Assembly: GCF_000747665.1 (NCBI RefSeq)
Contig: NZ_BBKT01000018.1
Location: 1-39,315, forward strand
Source of the DNA: Thermoanaerobacterium saccharolyticum
Lineage (GTDB): Bacteria > Bacillota > Thermoanaerobacteria > Thermoanaerobacterales > Thermoanaerobacteraceae
Reading direction: 5' to 3'
DNA: 39,315 bases
Positions 18,117-26,290 of the stretch are shown one piece after another. A program made the translations under genes and the position numbers. Position 1 is the first letter of the stretch, and each line of letters opens with the position of its first letter. The notes beneath the pieces are model-generated. The model was not told the origin of the DNA, did no database searches, and saw only the letters and a list, made by a program, of their open reading frames with translations.

Positions 18117-18950
18117 TTAACCTTTTATTGCACCTTCTTGAATGCCGCCTCTTATAAAATACTTTTGGAACACAACAAATATTAATATAACTGGAACAAC
18201 TGCAATTAATGATGCAGCAAAGACAAGCCCCCATTTTGTTGCAAATTCTCCCTGAAATAGCATAATCGCAATCGGCAATGTGCGCTTTATTTCTGTTTTT
18301 ATAAACGTCAGTGCAACAAAAAATTCATCCCATGTTCCTTCAAAAGCAAAAATTGCAAATGTCGCCAGCGCCGGTTTTGAGAGAGGCAATATAACATGCC
18401 TGTATATGGTCCATCTCGTTCCGCCATCAATTATTATTGATTCTTCTAACTCCTTAGGAATGCTTTCAAAGAAACCTCTAAGAAAGAAAGTATTTCCGGC
18501 GATCCCCGTACCTACGTACAGCAGTAGTAGCCCAGAATATGTGTCAACAAGATGCAATCCATTGATTACGGTATACTGTGCCACAATATTTAAAACTCCT
18601 GGAACCATCATTGTAAACAGATATACATTAAATAGCATTTCTTTCCCTGGAAAACTAAATCTTGCAAAGCCGTAAGCTGATAGTGTAGCTATAAATAGCG
18701 ACAATACTGTGCTAATTAATGATATATATAAACTGTTTAAAAAATATCTGAAAAAATTATTAGATAGCCATGCTTCTTTAAAATTCCCCGTATAAAATGT
18801 CTTTGGAATTAATATAGGCGGATACGGCATAATATAAGTATCTTTTGTCAGCGCAGTTGAAATCATATATAAGAAAGGCACTATCATAGCAGCTACACAT
18901 ATTAATAAGAAAATATGCAAAAATAACTGTGGAAAATTAATCTTTTTCAT
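18117..18950 (-). CDS. ABC sugar transporter permease (MalG-type), locus B
   Basis: This 277-residue permease has six membrane segments and MalG-family features. The coupling loop is EESIIIDGGTRWTIYRHVIL (about 188-207), followed by PLSKPALATFA, and the C-terminus is FQKYFIRGGIQEGAIKG. The loop has DGG where most family members have DGA, a conservative change. ATG 18950 is preferred over GTG 18959 because the GAGGTG ribosome site lies six bases before the ATG and overlaps the GTG. It follows the MalF-type gene directly. Confidence 0.92.
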   Translation of the reverse strand: MKKINFPQLFLHIFLLICVAAMIVPFLYMISTALTKDTYIMPYPPILIPKTFYTGNFKEAWLSNNFFRYFLNSLYISLISTVLSLFIATLSAYGFARFSFPGKEMLFNVYLFTMMVPGVLNIVAQYTVINGLHLVDTYSGLLLLYVGTGIAGNTFFLRGFFESIPKELEESIIIDGGTRWTIYRHVILPLSKPALATFAIFAFEGTWDEFFVALTFIKTEIKRTLPIAIMLFQGEFATKWGLVFAASLIAVVPVILIFVVFQKYFIRGGIQEGAIKG

Positions 18951-18961
18951 AAATCTCACCT

Positions 18962-19891
18962 CTAATAAGGATTATCTTCGCTATACCTCATAATCCTTTT
19001 TTGAAATAATGACAATGTTAAAATTACTATGCCGATTATAACGCTCATTGCAGATGCATATCCAAAGTTGAAATCACTAAATGCAGCTTTATACATATAG
19101 TTTAGCAGAACATCGGTTGTTCCAAGCGGTCCTCCGCCTGTAATCAGCATTACTTGTATAAATACACCAAAAGCACCAATAATAAGATTAATCAAAATAT
19201 AAAAAGTAGTAGGTTTTATTAACGGTACTGTAATATTAAAAAACACTTGAATTGGATTTGCACCATCAATTTTTGCTGCTTCATATATATCATTTGATAT
19301 GCCTTGAAGTGCAGCATAGTATATAACCATAACCCAACCGATTCCTTTCCAAACACCTAATAACCATATTACTAAGTTTGCGGTCCAAGTATTTTCTAAC
19401 CACATAATAGGGCTTCCAATTAAATGCAGTTTAAGCAATAAAAAATTCATCAGTCCTTCCTTGCCGTCCGTAAACAAATATTTAAATATTAATGAAACCA
19501 CAACCCAAGACGTAATTACAGGAATATATATCATAACCCTATAAAACACTTTTCCTCTAGTCAAATTATTAATTAATACGGCAATTACAAGACCAATAAT
19601 CATTTGACAAGGAACAGTAACAATACCGTAAAGAATGGTATTTCTAAATGCTAATAAAAAATTATCATCGTGAAATATTTTTATAAAATTCAATAATCCA
19701 ACCCATGGGCTAACTTGACCTGGCATTATATTATAATTTGTAAATGCCATATATATATTTTTAATTTGTGGATAGATAACAAAAACAGCCAATAAAATAA
19801 ATCCTATACCTATGAACGGTAATACATCCAACCATTCCTTTATTCCACGACTAAGATTTTTATTTCTAAATGAAACATTTTGAGATAACAA
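18962..19891 (-). CDS. ABC sugar transporter permease (MalF-type), locus B
   Basis: This 309-residue polytopic protein is the MalF/UgpA-like permease of the locus B importer. The coupling loop is YEAAKIDGANPIQVFFNITV (about 208-227), followed by PLIKPTTFY. The N-terminal membrane anchor LPFIGIGFILLAVFVIYP and the motif MLITGGGPLGTTDV are typical. It lies downstream of the binding lipoprotein, separated by a stem-loop, and is followed by the MalG-type partner. The neighbouring GH15 and GH66 genes point to alpha-1,6-gluco-oligosaccharides as the cargo. Confidence 0.92.
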   Translation of the reverse strand: MLSQNVSFRNKNLSRGIKEWLDVLPFIGIGFILLAVFVIYPQIKNIYMAFTNYNIMPGQVSPWVGLLNFIKIFHDDNFLLAFRNTILYGIVTVPCQMIIGLVIAVLINNLTRGKVFYRVMIYIPVITSWVVVSLIFKYLFTDGKEGLMNFLLLKLHLIGSPIMWLENTWTANLVIWLLGVWKGIGWVMVIYYAALQGISNDIYEAAKIDGANPIQVFFNITVPLIKPTTFYILINLIIGAFGVFIQVMLITGGGPLGTTDVLLNYMYKAAFSDFNFGYASAMSVIIGIVILTLSLFQKRIMRYSEDNPY

Positions 19892-19906
19892 TCAATTTCA
19901 CCTCCT

Positions 19907-19943
19907 AGTATAGGGATCATGTCACTAGCATAATCCCTATACT
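19907..19943 (-). promoter_or_regulatory. Intercistronic stem-loop between binding-protein and permease genes
   Basis: AGTATAGGGAT at 19907-19917 pairs perfectly with ATCCCTATACT at 19933-19943 around a 15-base loop. It occupies the same position (between the binding protein and the first permease) as the stem-loops in loci A and D. It has no U tract on the minus strand that would make it a strong terminator. Confidence 0.65.
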
Positions 19944-19950
19944 TTACCAA

Positions 19951-21258
19951 TTAATTATTTTTTAAATAAACATCAATTTCTCTCGCAGCATCGTCCAAAG
20001 CTTTTTGTGGTGTTGCTACATGCCTAAATACTTTTTCAAAAGCCAAACTTAATGATTTATCTATTTTATCCCAATTTGGGCTTGGCGTACGAGGCCATGC
20101 ACTCTCCATTTGCTGCACATATAATTTTAAAATAGGATCAGAACTTATTTCTTCAGAATTTGCAACGACCTTGTTAGTAGGTATTAGATATGCCTGCTTA
20201 GCCAAAATCTTTTGTGGTGTTTCTGAAAACATATATTTCATAAAAGTCCAAGCTTCCTTTGGATGTTTGCTACCTTTAAACAAAACTAGATCCTCACCAC
20301 CAACTACAGAAATACTACCAGCAGAACCTTGTGGAAACAAAGCCGGTACTGTCGTGTTTTTTACAGAATCGCCTTGTATACTATAATACCACGGGCCATC
20401 ATCAATCATTAAATAATTGTTGCCTTTCATGCCACCCCAAGAATCAGGTTTACCACCGATTATTGTTGGGGCGATCAATCCTTTATTATATAAATCAAGT
20501 AGTTTCTGTAATGCAGCTACACTTTCTGGACTATTTAAGTACCCAGTCGCCTTTGTATATTTATCATCTGTAACCTTACCACCAAGTGACAGGAAATATG
20601 GTGCCATTCCCCATGTACTTGTACCGCCAATGCCAATACCCCATTTATCTTTTGATTTTAATTTTTCTGCTGCTGAAACCAAATCATCAAAAGTCTTTGG
20701 CGGCTCATTCAATCCTAATTGTTGAAGCAGTGTCTTGTTATACAAAGCAATTTTGGTATTAGTATCCTGTGGTATGCCATAATAATGACCATTATAGTAA
20801 TTTGTCGCTAGAGGACCTGCAAATGAATTATTCTTAATTTCATCAAAGCCGTCTAAATTATCAACTTCCTGAAGTGCCCCAAGTTTAGCAAATCCAGATA
20901 CCCATACAATATCCATTCTCATAACGTCTGGAACAGCATTACCCGAAACCGCTGTTATTACCTGCTGTCTTAAGGTATCAGTTGAAGGCATTCTTTTAGC
21001 ATCAACTTTTATATTAGGATATTTCTTTTCAAAATCAGGTATAATCTGTTCTTTCAGCAATTTATCTTCTTTATCACTAAATGTATGCCAAAAAGTAATT
21101 GTGACAGTTTCTGAAGACTGACTTTCGTTTACATTCGAACTGCTATTAGAACTGTTCTCTGCTGATTTAGAGTTTTTAGCACTGCCACACCCAGATAAAA
21201 ATACAGAAAATATCATTACTGATACAATTAAAACTGACAACAACTTTTTACTTTTCAT
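19951..21258 (-). CDS. Extracellular sugar-binding lipoprotein of ABC importer, locus B
   Basis: This 435-residue family 1 solute-binding protein has a clear lipoprotein signal: hydrophobic core LLSVLIVSVMIFSVF and lipobox LSGC (Cys24), then a Ser/Asn-rich linker. Core blocks include TITFWHTFSDKEDKLLKEQI, YNKTLLQQLGLNEPPKTFDD (about 170) and KHPKEAWTFMKYMFSE (about 320). It captures the sugar outside the cell for the two permeases downstream. The ATG has AGGAGGG about eight bases upstream. A 17-bp palindrome lies just upstream, a likely site for the ROK repressor encoded before it. Confidence 0.93.
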   Translation of the reverse strand: MKSKKLLSVLIVSVMIFSVFLSGCGSAKNSKSAENSSNSSSNVNESQSSETVTITFWHTFSDKEDKLLKEQIIPDFEKKYPNIKVDAKRMPSTDTLRQQVITAVSGNAVPDVMRMDIVWVSGFAKLGALQEVDNLDGFDEIKNNSFAGPLATNYYNGHYYGIPQDTNTKIALYNKTLLQQLGLNEPPKTFDDLVSAAEKLKSKDKWGIGIGGTSTWGMAPYFLSLGGKVTDDKYTKATGYLNSPESVAALQKLLDLYNKGLIAPTIIGGKPDSWGGMKGNNYLMIDDGPWYYSIQGDSVKNTTVPALFPQGSAGSISVVGGEDLVLFKGSKHPKEAWTFMKYMFSETPQKILAKQAYLIPTNKVVANSEEISSDPILKLYVQQMESAWPRTPSPNWDKIDKSLSLAFEKVFRHVATPQKALDDAAREIDVYLKNN

Positions 21259-21295
21259 CTCAATACCCTCCTAAAATTTTAATTTGACAGAAAAA

Positions 21296-21312
21296 TTTAA
21301 TTTAAAATTAAA
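21296..21312. promoter_or_regulatory. Candidate ROK-repressor operator palindrome
   Basis: TTTAATTT-A-AAATTAAA at 21296-21312 is a perfect 8+1+8 palindrome, 38 bases upstream of the binding-lipoprotein ATG and just downstream of the ROK repressor gene. AT-rich palindromes of this general shape are typical operators for ROK (XylR/NagC-type) repressors in Firmicutes. The low complexity of the sequence keeps confidence modest. Confidence 0.4.
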
Positions 21313-21362
21313 ATCACCTCCTATACTTGATTCATTGAAGAAAGTATGTTGAAAAAATTTAT

Positions 21363-22590
21363 TTAAAATGCCGCAAAAGCATCTTCTTGCTCTTCATATA
21401 GCGGCATTTCAAAAAGCTTGCTAATTGCAAGTAATGATGCTCCTATCTCCCAAGCATCGTCACCTAGATTAGATACTCTGATCTGGACTTTTTTCTCATG
21501 CATTTTAAAAAAAATTATTTTTTACAATATCAATTACAACAGGAAGAATAATATCTTTTGCTACCATTCCTTCGCCTGCAAGTATAATAGTCGATGGATT
21601 GAAAATATTTATCACACTTAAAAGACCATAACCTAAATACTTTGCAGACAGCTTCAGTGCATTTATAGCTAGCATATCGCCATTTTTAGCGTATTCATAA
21701 ACTTTTTCAATAGACAGTTCCTCATCTATATTTATTTTACTTTCCTTAAAAAATTGAATATTTTCTTTTATATAATCTATGATAAAATTCTCAGAAGCAT
21801 AAGCTTCAAGACACCCTTTTTGCCCACATTCACATTTTCTGCCATCGGCTACTAAAACCATATGTCCAATTTCGCCAGCACCTCCAAAATCGCCACAGTA
21901 AAGACGCTTATTAATTACTATACCGGAACCTATACCAGAGCCATACGTCACTACGATGAAATTGCTGAGTGTTCTTCCTTGTCCATACCACAATTCAGCA
22001 AGTGTATATGCGTTTACATCATTATCTACATATACAGGTACATTAAATCTATCTTTTAGAATTCCACTAATATCAATGTCTGACCAATTTAGCATTCCAG
22101 AGTATATTAACCGTCCTCTTTTTTGATCTATAAGCCCCGATATAGCTATGCCTATGCCAAGTAAACTTCTATCCATTGGTATTGCTTTTATTAAATCCTC
22201 TATATTTTTGATAATCAACTCTAAAACATCATTGCTATTCGAGCCTCTTTTAAATGGTACTTTTTTTCTTCTTATAATATCAGCATTAAGATTAGTAAGG
22301 GCAAAAATCAAATTATTTTCTTCTATTTTTATGCCTATAGTGTATCCATAATTATAGTTAAATTCTAATAATATAGGTTTTCTTCCACCGGTTGAATCAG
22401 CTTCACCAATTTCAAATATGAGTTTCTGTGTTTTTAACTCCTCTACAATATTTGTTACAGTTGATAAACCTAGATTTAAATTCTTTGATATATCAGTGCG
22501 GCTAATTGGACCATTCAACCTTATTTCATTTATTACAAGTGAACGATTTATATCTTTTATTAAATCTTTATTGCCAATTCTGAGTCTCAT
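21363..22590 (-). pseudogene. ROK-family transcriptional repressor, frame broken near the C-terminus at a T8 tract
   Basis: The protein begins with a winged HTH (about 12-75: INEIRLNGPISRTDISKNLN, LGLSTVTNIVEELKTQ), followed by a ROK sugar-binding domain with FIVVTYGSGIGSGIVINKRL, GAGEIGHMVL and the zinc motif CECGQKGC. The frame as written stops at 21505 after 361 residues. Eight T residues of the coding strand (21507-21514) mark the break. Removing one T continues NNFFKMHEKKVQIRVSNLGD, then DAWEIGASLLAISKLF, which is the expected ROK C-terminal end, to a TAA at 21363 (408 residues in total). It is the first gene of the GH66/GH15 locus and is probably its repressor. Confidence 0.87.
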
Positions 22591-22608
22591 CTTATATCAC
22601 CTAAAATT

Positions 22609-22637
22609 ATTATAACATACTTTTTTCAGTGAAGCAA
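22609..22637 (-). promoter_or_regulatory. Promoter for the ROK repressor gene
   Basis: On the minus strand TTGCTT (22632-22637) and a perfect TATAAT (22609-22614) are separated by 17 bases, ending about 18 bases before the ROK repressor ATG at 22590. AGGTGAT supplies the ribosome site. Confidence 0.55.
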
Positions 22638-22774
22638 GTTATATTTAAAGAAAATAATAAAAAATTAGTTATAAGAGTTTTTGTTCAATTATATAATCTC
22701 ATAAAAAGTACTAATCAATATACTTCTTTCAAAAGCGTAAAATCGAAAATTTAGATTTAATCCTCTACTTGTAG

Positions 22775-22803
22775 TTGTGTATCCAAAAATGTTAAAGTAT
22801 AAT
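22775..22803 (+). promoter_or_regulatory. Promoter for the HEPN/MNT pair
   Basis: TTGTGT (22775-22780) and a perfect TATAAT (22798-22803) are separated by 17 bases, 32 bases before the HEPN start. Between this site and the divergent ROK promoter (22638-22774) only AT-rich DNA without recognised features is seen. Confidence 0.6.
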
Positions 22804-22835
22804 TAAAGTAGTAAATAGTATTGGTGGTGAACAGT

Positions 22836-23267
22836 ATGGATATGGATGAATATAACAGATGGTTTAATCAAGCAATTCACACTTTTAAATCAGCTTATAG
22901 AGATTATAAAGATGGAGATTATTCATGGTCATGTTTTAAAGCACAGCAAGCTGCGGAATATGCTATTAAAGCACTTTTAAGAGCGTTTGGAATTTCTATA
23001 GTAGGCCATTCACTTGTTAAATTAGCAAATGATCTTGATAATGCTGGAATTAATAAACCTGATGATTATAATAAGTGGGCTAGAAAACTTGACAGAGATT
23101 ACATTCAGCCACGATACCCGGATGCTTACCCATCAGGAAGTCCTTACGAATTTTATGATGAAAATGATGCTAAAATATCATTGGAATATGCTCAAAATAT
23201 TCTAAATTATGTGGAGGAATACATAAATGAATCCAGCAATGATAATAAGGGAAAAGAAAAGGAATAA
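22836..23267 (+). CDS. HEPN domain protein, partner of MNT nucleotidyltransferase
   Basis: This 143-residue helical protein matches the HEPN domain (PF05168). Characteristic stretches are SWSCFKAQQAAEYAIKALL (about 31-49), GHSLVKLANDLD (about 58-69), and DYIQPRYPDAYPSGSPYEFY (about 88-107). HEPN proteins encoded beside MNT nucleotidyltransferases form toxin-antitoxin or related modules, with the HEPN partner often a ribonuclease. The usual Rx4-6H catalytic motif is not visible here, so RNase activity is doubtful. ATG 22836 is chosen because GGTGGT precedes it; earlier TTG and GTG codons lie within that ribosome site. The 3' end overlaps the nucleotidyltransferase gene by 41 bases. Confidence 0.85.
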   Translation: MDMDEYNRWFNQAIHTFKSAYRDYKDGDYSWSCFKAQQAAEYAIKALLRAFGISIVGHSLVKLANDLDNAGINKPDDYNKWARKLDRDYIQPRYPDAYPSGSPYEFYDENDAKISLEYAQNILNYVEEYINESSNDNKGKEKE

Positions 23268-23629
23268 TCTTATAGATATAGGTAAGAAATACTCAGAAAT
23301 TATTAGCAATGTTTTACATCCTATGTGTGCTATTATAATCGGTTCAGTTGCCAGAGGGGACTTTAACGATAGCAGTGATATTGACGTAATATTAATATCT
23401 GATAAAATGCCTGCTAATTATAAGGAAAGAATGACACTACTTTATGATTATGTTTTTGATGCAATCGAACCAAAAGGCTATAGCACTGAGGAATTTAAAA
23501 AACTATATCTTAAAAAAAAATCCAATTTCTGTGGAAGCAATTGAAAAGGGTATTGTAATTTATGATGACGAAATATGGGATAAACTAAAAAAGGATATTC
23601 TTTCGAGTTATGTTGTAGAAATACAGTAA
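23227..23629 (+). pseudogene. MNT-type nucleotidyltransferase (HEPN partner), frame broken at an A9 tract
   Basis: The minimal nucleotidyltransferase fold is evident: GSVARGDFNDSSDID matches the GSx10DxD motif exactly, followed by VILISDKMP. Members that partner HEPN proteins act as antitoxins, some by adding AMP to the HEPN protein. The frame starting at 23227 stops at 23544 after a run of nine A residues (23512-23520). Deleting one A continues LKKNPISVEAIEKGIVIYDD to the TAA at 23627-23629, giving the normal length of about 133 residues. The active-site motif lies before the break, but the C-terminal helices are lost if the break is real. The ATG follows GGAGG by nine bases. Confidence 0.85.
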
Positions 23630-23649
23630 AAAAACGGCTATCATAGCCG
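23628..23649 (-). terminator. Terminator of the zinc-ribbon protein gene
   Basis: Read on the minus strand, CGGCTATGATAGCCG (23635-23649) is a perfect six-bp stem with a three-base loop, followed by a run of seven U residues (23628-23634). It stands 15 bases after the zinc-ribbon gene and also overlaps the end of the convergent nucleotidyltransferase gene. Confidence 0.8.
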
Positions 23650-23663
23650 CAGTGAATACATTT

Positions 23664-23951
23664 TTAATTCTTTTTATTTCTAAAATCACTTGGCGATTTT
23701 AGAATTTTAATAGGTATTGAAAATAATAATTTATTTAATTCGCTTATCAATTCTTCTGTTATTTTGAAAGATTTCTCTAATAATCCAATGTTTTTATTTT
23801 CTGATATAAAGTCATCTTTTAGCTCTATCTCGGTTTTACAATCTTGACATTTTATTCTAATGATTTTTTCATCACCATCGTAGTAAATCACGTGATTAGT
23901 ATTTTTATTGCAGTGTAAGCAAAACAGATCGGCTTCCATATACTTTATCAT
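23664..23951 (-). CDS. Small zinc-ribbon protein ("bh protein"-like), function unknown
   Basis: This 95-residue protein starts with a zinc-ribbon-like region: FCLHCNKNTNHVIYYDGDEK then IRIKCQDCKTEIEL, giving two CxxC pairs about 28 residues apart that could hold one metal ion. The C-terminal half is helical and ends in LLFSIPIKILKSPSDFRNKK, a pattern recalled from small conserved "bh" proteins of thermophilic clostridia. The ATG has GAGGTG nearby. It is a single-gene unit with its own terminator, not obviously linked to the sugar loci. No function is known. A role as a small adaptor or regulator is conceivable but unsupported. Confidence 0.7.
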   Translation of the reverse strand: MIKYMEADLFCLHCNKNTNHVIYYDGDEKIIRIKCQDCKTEIELKDDFISENKNIGLLEKSFKITEELISELNKLLFSIPIKILKSPSDFRNKKN

Positions 23952-24027
23952 ATAAACACCTCTTGTAAACTATTCTTGATTTTGAATGAAAATTTAATCA
24001 TATGTTTGATATTAAAATATATAGCCT

Positions 24028-24052
24028 AAAACTCCACCTATAGTGGAGTTTT
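24028..24052. terminator. Terminator after the PTS/aldolase operon
   Basis: AAAACTCCAC (24028-24037) pairs perfectly with GTGGAGTTTT (24043-24052) around a five-base loop. Both strands end in UUUU within or after the stem. It lies 64 bases past the yjbQ stop and is the natural end of locus C. From 23952 to 24115 there is otherwise only AT-rich DNA, containing the ribosome site of the zinc-ribbon gene. Confidence 0.7.
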
Positions 24053-24115
24053 GCATATGAAGTAATTTTTCGACATTCTATACCGTTTTAACTAATAATA
24101 ATTTTAATCTAAAAA

Positions 24116-24637
24116 TCATTCTCCCAATACAATTATCTTACATTTACGAATGCGTGATCTTGTGCGATCAAAATCTACAAAGTAAATATAGCCTGTTGGT
24201 CCTACCCCTAATTTTCCATTATCAACTTCAAATATCTCGCTAGAACCAATCAATGTAGCCTTTAAATGTGCATCACAGTTTAGAAGCGCTGAGCGATCAC
24301 CATTTGGAAGATAGTCTTCTGCATCGGGCCATGATAATACTGCTTCATAATGTTTTTCACCAGGATAGTTATATTGTCCTTCCTCAACTTGATCTGGGAT
24401 GATCTTTTTTAGGACATTGTTTAAATCAGCCTGCAGATATTCATCACCATCTTCAGTATAATCGTGAACAAATTCTTCAAAAAACACAGAACAGGTAGTA
24501 TGAGGAGAAATTACAGCACAGATGCCATTTTGTATTTCACTTTTTTTGATTATTTCCTTAACAGAAGGAGTTATATTAAAAAAGCTAGGTGTTCCTCCAT
24601 GAGATGTTAAATAAATTTGTTCTTTATAGATTTTCAT
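24116..24637 (-). CDS. YjbQ / UPF0047 family protein
   Basis: This 173-residue protein belongs to the UPF0047/YjbQ family. Motifs seen are ICAVISPHTTCSVFFEEF (about 39-56), the histidine-bearing NCDAHLKATLIGSSEIFEV (about 119-137), GKLGVGPTGYIYFVDFD (about 141-157) and an arginine-rich tail RTRSRIRKCKII. The family is sometimes labelled a secondary thiamine-phosphate synthase from weak complementation data; its real role is unresolved. Here it is the last gene of a PTS operon, one base after the TIM-like gene, which ties it to sugar-phosphate chemistry more than to thiamine. A ribosome site AAGGAGG precedes the ATG. Confidence 0.87.
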   Translation of the reverse strand: MKIYKEQIYLTSHGGTPSFFNITPSVKEIIKKSEIQNGICAVISPHTTCSVFFEEFVHDYTEDGDEYLQADLNNVLKKIIPDQVEEGQYNYPGEKHYEAVLSWPDAEDYLPNGDRSALLNCDAHLKATLIGSSEIFEVDNGKLGVGPTGYIYFVDFDRTRSRIRKCKIIVLGE

Positions 24638-24638
24638 T

Positions 24639-25346
24639 CTAAGGCCTCCTTCCGTAACCCAATTCGTTTTTTGCCTTTACAATTGCCTGTATCATTTCTT
24701 CTAACATTTTTATTCTATCTGGTGCATTAATTATGCCGCTTGTCGCTCCTGTCCCATCGGCACCATTTATTATCGTCTGATAAACATCTTCTCCAGAACT
24801 TATTCCAGCTGCCTGCATGACTAAGATATTGCTATTTATATCTTTTATCTTTCTCGTAGTTTCTCTTATATACTCATAACCGCTGGTTTTCCCTGTACCA
24901 ATTAAATCAGTTGGTTCACACAATAGTATGTCAGGTTCCAACATAGCTATAGCTGTAGCTTCTTCTACAGAATCAGCACATACAATTGTAATAAGTTCTA
25001 AATCTTTCGCTCTTTTTATCGTTTTGACCAAATCCGATAGTTTTAATGAATGCTCAGCATGATTTAAAAATACTGCTTCAGCACCCGATGATTTTATGGA
25101 TTCAGGCAGTACATAGCCCATCCCTCGTCCAGGTAGTAATGGATCCATATGTTGTGCTGTAATCTTGATGTTTTTTGTATTAGATTTAATGTAATATAAA
25201 TCTGCAAACGGCGCAGTAAAAAATATATCAACATCATATTCTTCAGCAAACTTGTCTGCAGCAAATGCCAATCGCAAACTTTCTTCACCGTAAAGATATG
25301 ACTTGGGATTGACTACAAAAAATGGAACTCTTATACCCTTCATCAT
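24639..25346 (-). CDS. Archaeal-type triosephosphate isomerase paralogue
   Basis: This protein of about 235 residues has a TIM barrel with the triosephosphate isomerase catalytic set: Asn-x-Lys in VVNPKSYL, His in FLNHAEHS, and Glu in CEPTDLIGTGK. The segments LNHAEHS, IVCADSVEEA, EPTDLIGTG and AAGISSGEDVYQTIINGADG resemble archaeal-type short TIMs (about 225 residues) more than the usual 250-residue bacterial enzyme. It is sited in a PTS operon between a class II aldolase and yjbQ. It may isomerise dihydroxyacetone phosphate from that aldolase, or a tetrulose or other short ketose phosphate as TIM homologues of erythritol pathways do; the latter is inference. The start is either ATG 25346 or 25343, behind AAGGGG. 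Confidence 0.83.
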   Translation of the reverse strand: MMKGIRVPFFVVNPKSYLYGEESLRLAFAADKFAEEYDVDIFFTAPFADLYYIKSNTKNIKITAQHMDPLLPGRGMGYVLPESIKSSGAEAVFLNHAEHSLKLSDLVKTIKRAKDLELITIVCADSVEEATAIAMLEPDILLCEPTDLIGTGKTSGYEYIRETTRKIKDINSNILVMQAAGISSGEDVYQTIINGADGTGATSGIINAPDRIKMLEEMIQAIVKAKNELGYGRRP

Positions 25347-25366
25347 TATCACCCCTTCACATGAAA

Positions 25367-26209
25367 TTAGCTTGTTCTATATTTGTTTGTTTCAAAAACA
25401 TCATAATAATGTTCTAAGCATTCTTTCATACCTTCTCTTTGAGCACAAAGTAACTCATAATAATCATTGAATTGAGTGTTTTTTACTTTATCGCATGCAG
25501 CAGTTACCAAATCAGTATAGATATTTATTTTGCTTATTCCTTCGGTAGCACATCTTTTAAGATTGTCATCTCCAGAAGATGATCCTCCATGAAGTACCAA
25601 AGGAATATCTACAGCATTCCTAATTTCTCTTAATCTGTTAAAATCTATAACTGGTTCCCCTTTATAATGTCCGTGAGCAGTGCCAATAGAAATTGCTAAA
25701 GAATCTACATCTGTAAGCTCAACAAATCTTTTTGCGTCTTCAACGGTAGTATATATACTAGCACTATTGTCGTTATTTCTGTAATTTTCACTGTTGCCAA
25801 CATGCCCAATTTCGGCTTCAACAACTACTCCTCTCAAATGAGCGTATTTGACTATCTCTTTTGTTTTTCTAACATTGTCTTCAAATGAGTCCATAGAAGC
25901 ATCTATCATAACTGAGTTAAATCCTTCATCTATAGCTCTGACTATTAATTCTTTTTTTGTACCATGATCAAAATGCAAAACTGCTGGAATTTTAGCCTTT
26001 TCACCATAATATTTGCCTAAATAAACTGCTTCATCAAATGACAAGAAATCTTCATGTGCTTCCGCATATGCTAAAATAATTGGCAAATCTAATTTTTCTG
26101 CGACTTCTATATATGCTTTTATAGAGTTCTGATCTACAAAATTCGGAGCCGGTATGGCAAAATTATATTTTCTTGCAATTTTAAATAATTCTTTTGATGA
26201 TACTAACAA
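25367..26209 (-). CDS. Class II ketose-phosphate aldolase (GatY/FbaA family)
   Basis: This 280-residue zinc-dependent aldolase has all expected sites: LHFDHGTKKE (Asp and zinc His), VVEAEIGHVG, ISIGTAHGHYKG (zinc His, K+ loop) and VLHGGSSSGDDNL (zinc His, phosphate binding), with INIYTDLVTA near the C-terminus. It cleaves a ketose phosphate to dihydroxyacetone phosphate and an aldehyde. Translation appears to begin at TTG 26209, seven bases after AAGGAGA; the ATG overlapping this site is in another frame. No sugar kinase is encoded in the operon, so the substrate would be the PTS product or an isomer of it. Tagatose- or fructose-type substrates are the known family examples. Confidence 0.9.
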   Translation of the reverse strand: MLVSSKELFKIARKYNFAIPAPNFVDQNSIKAYIEVAEKLDLPIILAYAEAHEDFLSFDEAVYLGKYYGEKAKIPAVLHFDHGTKKELIVRAIDEGFNSVMIDASMDSFEDNVRKTKEIVKYAHLRGVVVEAEIGHVGNSENYRNNDNSASIYTTVEDAKRFVELTDVDSLAISIGTAHGHYKGEPVIDFNRLREIRNAVDIPLVLHGGSSSGDDNLKRCATEGISKINIYTDLVTAACDKVKNTQFNDYYELLCAQREGMKECLEHYYDVFETNKYRTS

Positions 26210-26241
26210 GAGATCATCTCCTTATTTAATATAACATTTTC

Positions 26242-26283
26242 AAAATCTTAATGGGAGTATTAAAAAACTCCCATTAAGATTTT
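26242..26283 (-). promoter_or_regulatory. 17-bp stem-loop between EIIC and aldolase genes
   Basis: AAAATCTTAATGGGAGT (26242-26258) pairs perfectly with ACTCCCATTAAGATTTT (26267-26283) around an eight-base loop, seven bases beyond the EIIC stop and 33 bases before the aldolase start. The loop is U-rich on the minus strand and the stem ends in UUUU, so it may act as an attenuating terminator that lets only part of the transcript through, or as a 3' stabiliser of the PTS message. Confidence 0.65.
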
Positions 26284-26290
26284 TCAATAT

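Noticed and set aside
25094..25288. A 64-residue minus-strand frame inside the TIM-like gene
   Set aside because: It is an out-of-frame shadow of the TIM-like gene, whose catalytic motifs are complete.
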